Shown: one piece after another, positions 5,776-6,867 of the stretch
How positions within the stretch are numbered: the first letter of the stretch is position 1
Layout: every line of letters starts with the position of its first letter
Source of the DNA: a bacterium
Lineage (GTDB): Bacteria > Arandabacterota > Arandabacteria > Arandabacterales > JALGWA01
NCBI GenBank assembly: GCA_025774425.1
Contig: JALGWA010000068.1
Coordinates: 1-6,867 of the forward strand
DNA length: 6,867 nucleotides
Direction: 5' to 3'
The notes under the pieces: generated by a model
Database searches by the model: none
What the model was told of the DNA's origin: nothing
Seen by the model: only the letters and a program-made list of their open reading frames with translations
Position numbers and translations under genes: made by a program

Positions 5776-6867
5776 AATCGCCGGCGTCGTCGGTGGGAAG
5801 TTCACGCCGCGGGAGGCGGCGGCCGCCGTCCCGACGGGCTGCTCGATCGACACGCGCACGCTCGAAGCCGGCGACCTCTTCTTCGCGCTCGAGGGTGAGC
5901 GCTCCGACGGGCACCGCTACGTCGGCCGCGCGCTGGCCTCGGGCGCCTCGGGCGCGGTCGTGGCCAGCAGGGTCGAAGGGCTGGATGCCTCCTTCGCGCA
6001 GATCGTCGTCGACTCCCCTCTCGCGGCGCTTGGGCGGCTGGCGGTGCACGTCCGCGGCCTCGTCGACATACCCGTGATAGCCGTGACGGGCTCGAACGGC
6101 AAGACGACCACCAAGGAGATGACCGCGGCCGTGCTGTCGACTTCGCTCCGGGTCTGCAAGAACCCGGGCAACTACAACAACCGGATCGGGGTCCCGCTCA
6201 CCGTTCTCGGCCTCGTGGAGGACGACGAGGTGCTGATCACGGAGCTCGGCAGCAATCATGCGGGCGAGATACGGGACCTGGCGAGCATGGTGCGGCCCGA
6301 CGTCGGAGTCATCACCAACGTCGGTCCCGCGCACATCGGCCTGTTCGGGTCGATCGAGAAAATAGTCGAAGAAAAAACCGATCTCCTACGAGTCCTTCCA
6401 CCCAGCGGCAGGGGGGTTGTGAACGCCGACTCCCCTGCCGTCCTCCAAATGGCGAAGGAGGTCGGCGTCGATATGGTGACTTTCGGCATAGAGTCCGACT
6501 GCGACTGGCGGGCTACGGGGATCGAAGTCACGGATGCGCCCGGCACCGTCTTCACGGTGAACGGCGTGCGGGTGACGCTCGGCGTGCCGGGGGTCCACAA
6601 TGTCTACAATGCGCTCGCATCGATCGCCGTGGGCGCCCTCTTCGAGGTGGACCCGGCCGAGGCGGCGCGGGCGCTCGCGACGTTCGAGCCCGTCCGTGTG
6701 CACATACGCCGGCGGGGCGGCGTCACGCTGATAGACGACACCTACAACGCGAACCCCGATTCCGTCGGCGCGGCCCTCGGCGTCCTGCGGGACCTGCCCG
6801 CCGGCCGCAGGGTATTCGTGATGGGCGAGATGCTCGAACTCGGAGACCAGTCGGCCGGGCTTCACCG
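5753..6867 (+). CDS. murF: MurF, UDP-MurNAc-tripeptide:D-alanyl-D-alanine ligase (3' partial)
   Basis: MurF adds D-Ala-D-Ala to UDP-MurNAc-tripeptide, the last cytoplasmic step of precursor synthesis after MurE. The frame runs from ATG 5753 to the right edge without a stop: 371 codons of a family usually near 450. Visible landmarks: an N-terminal domain with SIDTRTLEAGDLFFALEG at 31-48 and SDGHRYV at 51-57; the P-loop TGSNGKTTTKEM at 112-123; NPGNYNNRIGVP at 137-148; ELGSNHAGEI at 164-173; TNVGPAHIGLFGS at 188-200; Lys208 (VEEKTDLL) at the position of the expected carbamylated lysine; GVHNVYNALAS at 280-290; DDTYNANPDS at 328-337; and MGEMLELG at 357-364. GGGAG at 5740-5744 lies 8 nt before the ATG. 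The start is inside murE (23-nt overlap) and within a palindrome. The EPVRVHIRRRGG segment departs from the usual GRM-type sequence but keeps an Arg. Confidence 0.95.
   Translation, partial: MLRLSIAEIAGVVGGKFTPREAAAAVPTGCSIDTRTLEAGDLFFALEGERSDGHRYVGRALASGASGAVVASRVEGLDASFAQIVVDSPLAALGRLAVHVRGLVDIPVIAVTGSNGKTTTKEMTAAVLSTSLRVCKNPGNYNNRIGVPLTVLGLVEDDEVLITELGSNHAGEIRDLASMVRPDVGVITNVGPAHIGLFGSIEKIVEEKTDLLRVLPPSGRGVVNADSPAVLQMAKEVGVDMVTFGIESDCDWRATGIEVTDAPGTVFTVNGVRVTLGVPGVHNVYNALASIAVGALFEVDPAEAARALATFEPVRVHIRRRGGVTLIDDTYNANPDSVGAALGVLRDLPAGRRVFVMGEMLELGDQSAGLH

Noticed and set aside
6371..6379. A6 run in murF that resembles a slippery frameshift heptamer (AAAAAAC)
   Set aside because: The reading frame is gaa-aaa-acc, so the heptamer is not in the X-XXY-YYZ phase needed for -1 slippage, and the frame continues normally with MurF motifs on both sides.
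1..6867. CRISPR arrays, insertion sequences, tRNA or rRNA genes, phage or defence genes
   Set aside because: No tandem spaced repeats, transposase motifs, structured RNA signatures or unusual gene content were seen. The window is filled by a conserved cell-wall operon.

Overview
This window is the 5' end of a division and cell wall (dcw) cluster from a GC-rich, uncultured-type bacterium. Everything recognisable is on the + strand. The order is: 3' end of a gene for a surface or secreted protein with a FlgD-like C-terminal domain (1-362); a 205-bp intergenic region with an AT-rich island, a promoter and an MraZ operator (363-567); then mraZ, rsmH (mraW), an ftsL-like gene, ftsI (PASTA-bearing class B PBP), murE and the first 371 codons of murF, which runs off the right edge.

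The six cell-wall genes are packed as one operon. mraZ/rsmH overlap by 11 nt, ftsI/murE by 8 nt and murE/murF by 23 nt. ftsL and ftsI are 2 nt apart, and the only real gap is 47 nt between rsmH and ftsL. A TTGACA-type promoter is followed by two GTGGG repeats spaced exactly 10 bp apart, the known MraZ binding pattern, so the operon is probably autoregulated by its first product. RsmH methylates 16S rRNA. FtsL and FtsI act in septal peptidoglycan synthesis. MurE and MurF make the UDP-MurNAc-pentapeptide precursor, and the DNPR motif in MurE predicts meso-diaminopimelate peptidoglycan.

Taxonomy is an inference only. DAP-type MurE, a FlgD-like sorting-type C-terminus on the upstream protein, high GC, and an Ile codon habit that strongly prefers ATA over ATT point to a candidate phylum near the FCB group (for example Fermentibacterota- or Eisenbacteria-like). 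The sequence alone does not settle it.

I did not find a new system: the region is an ordinary dcw cluster. The points most worth a second look are the 15 cysteines in the predicted extracytoplasmic part of FtsI, a perfect 17-nt palindrome that contains the murF start codon, the MraZ operator, and the ATA codon bias.
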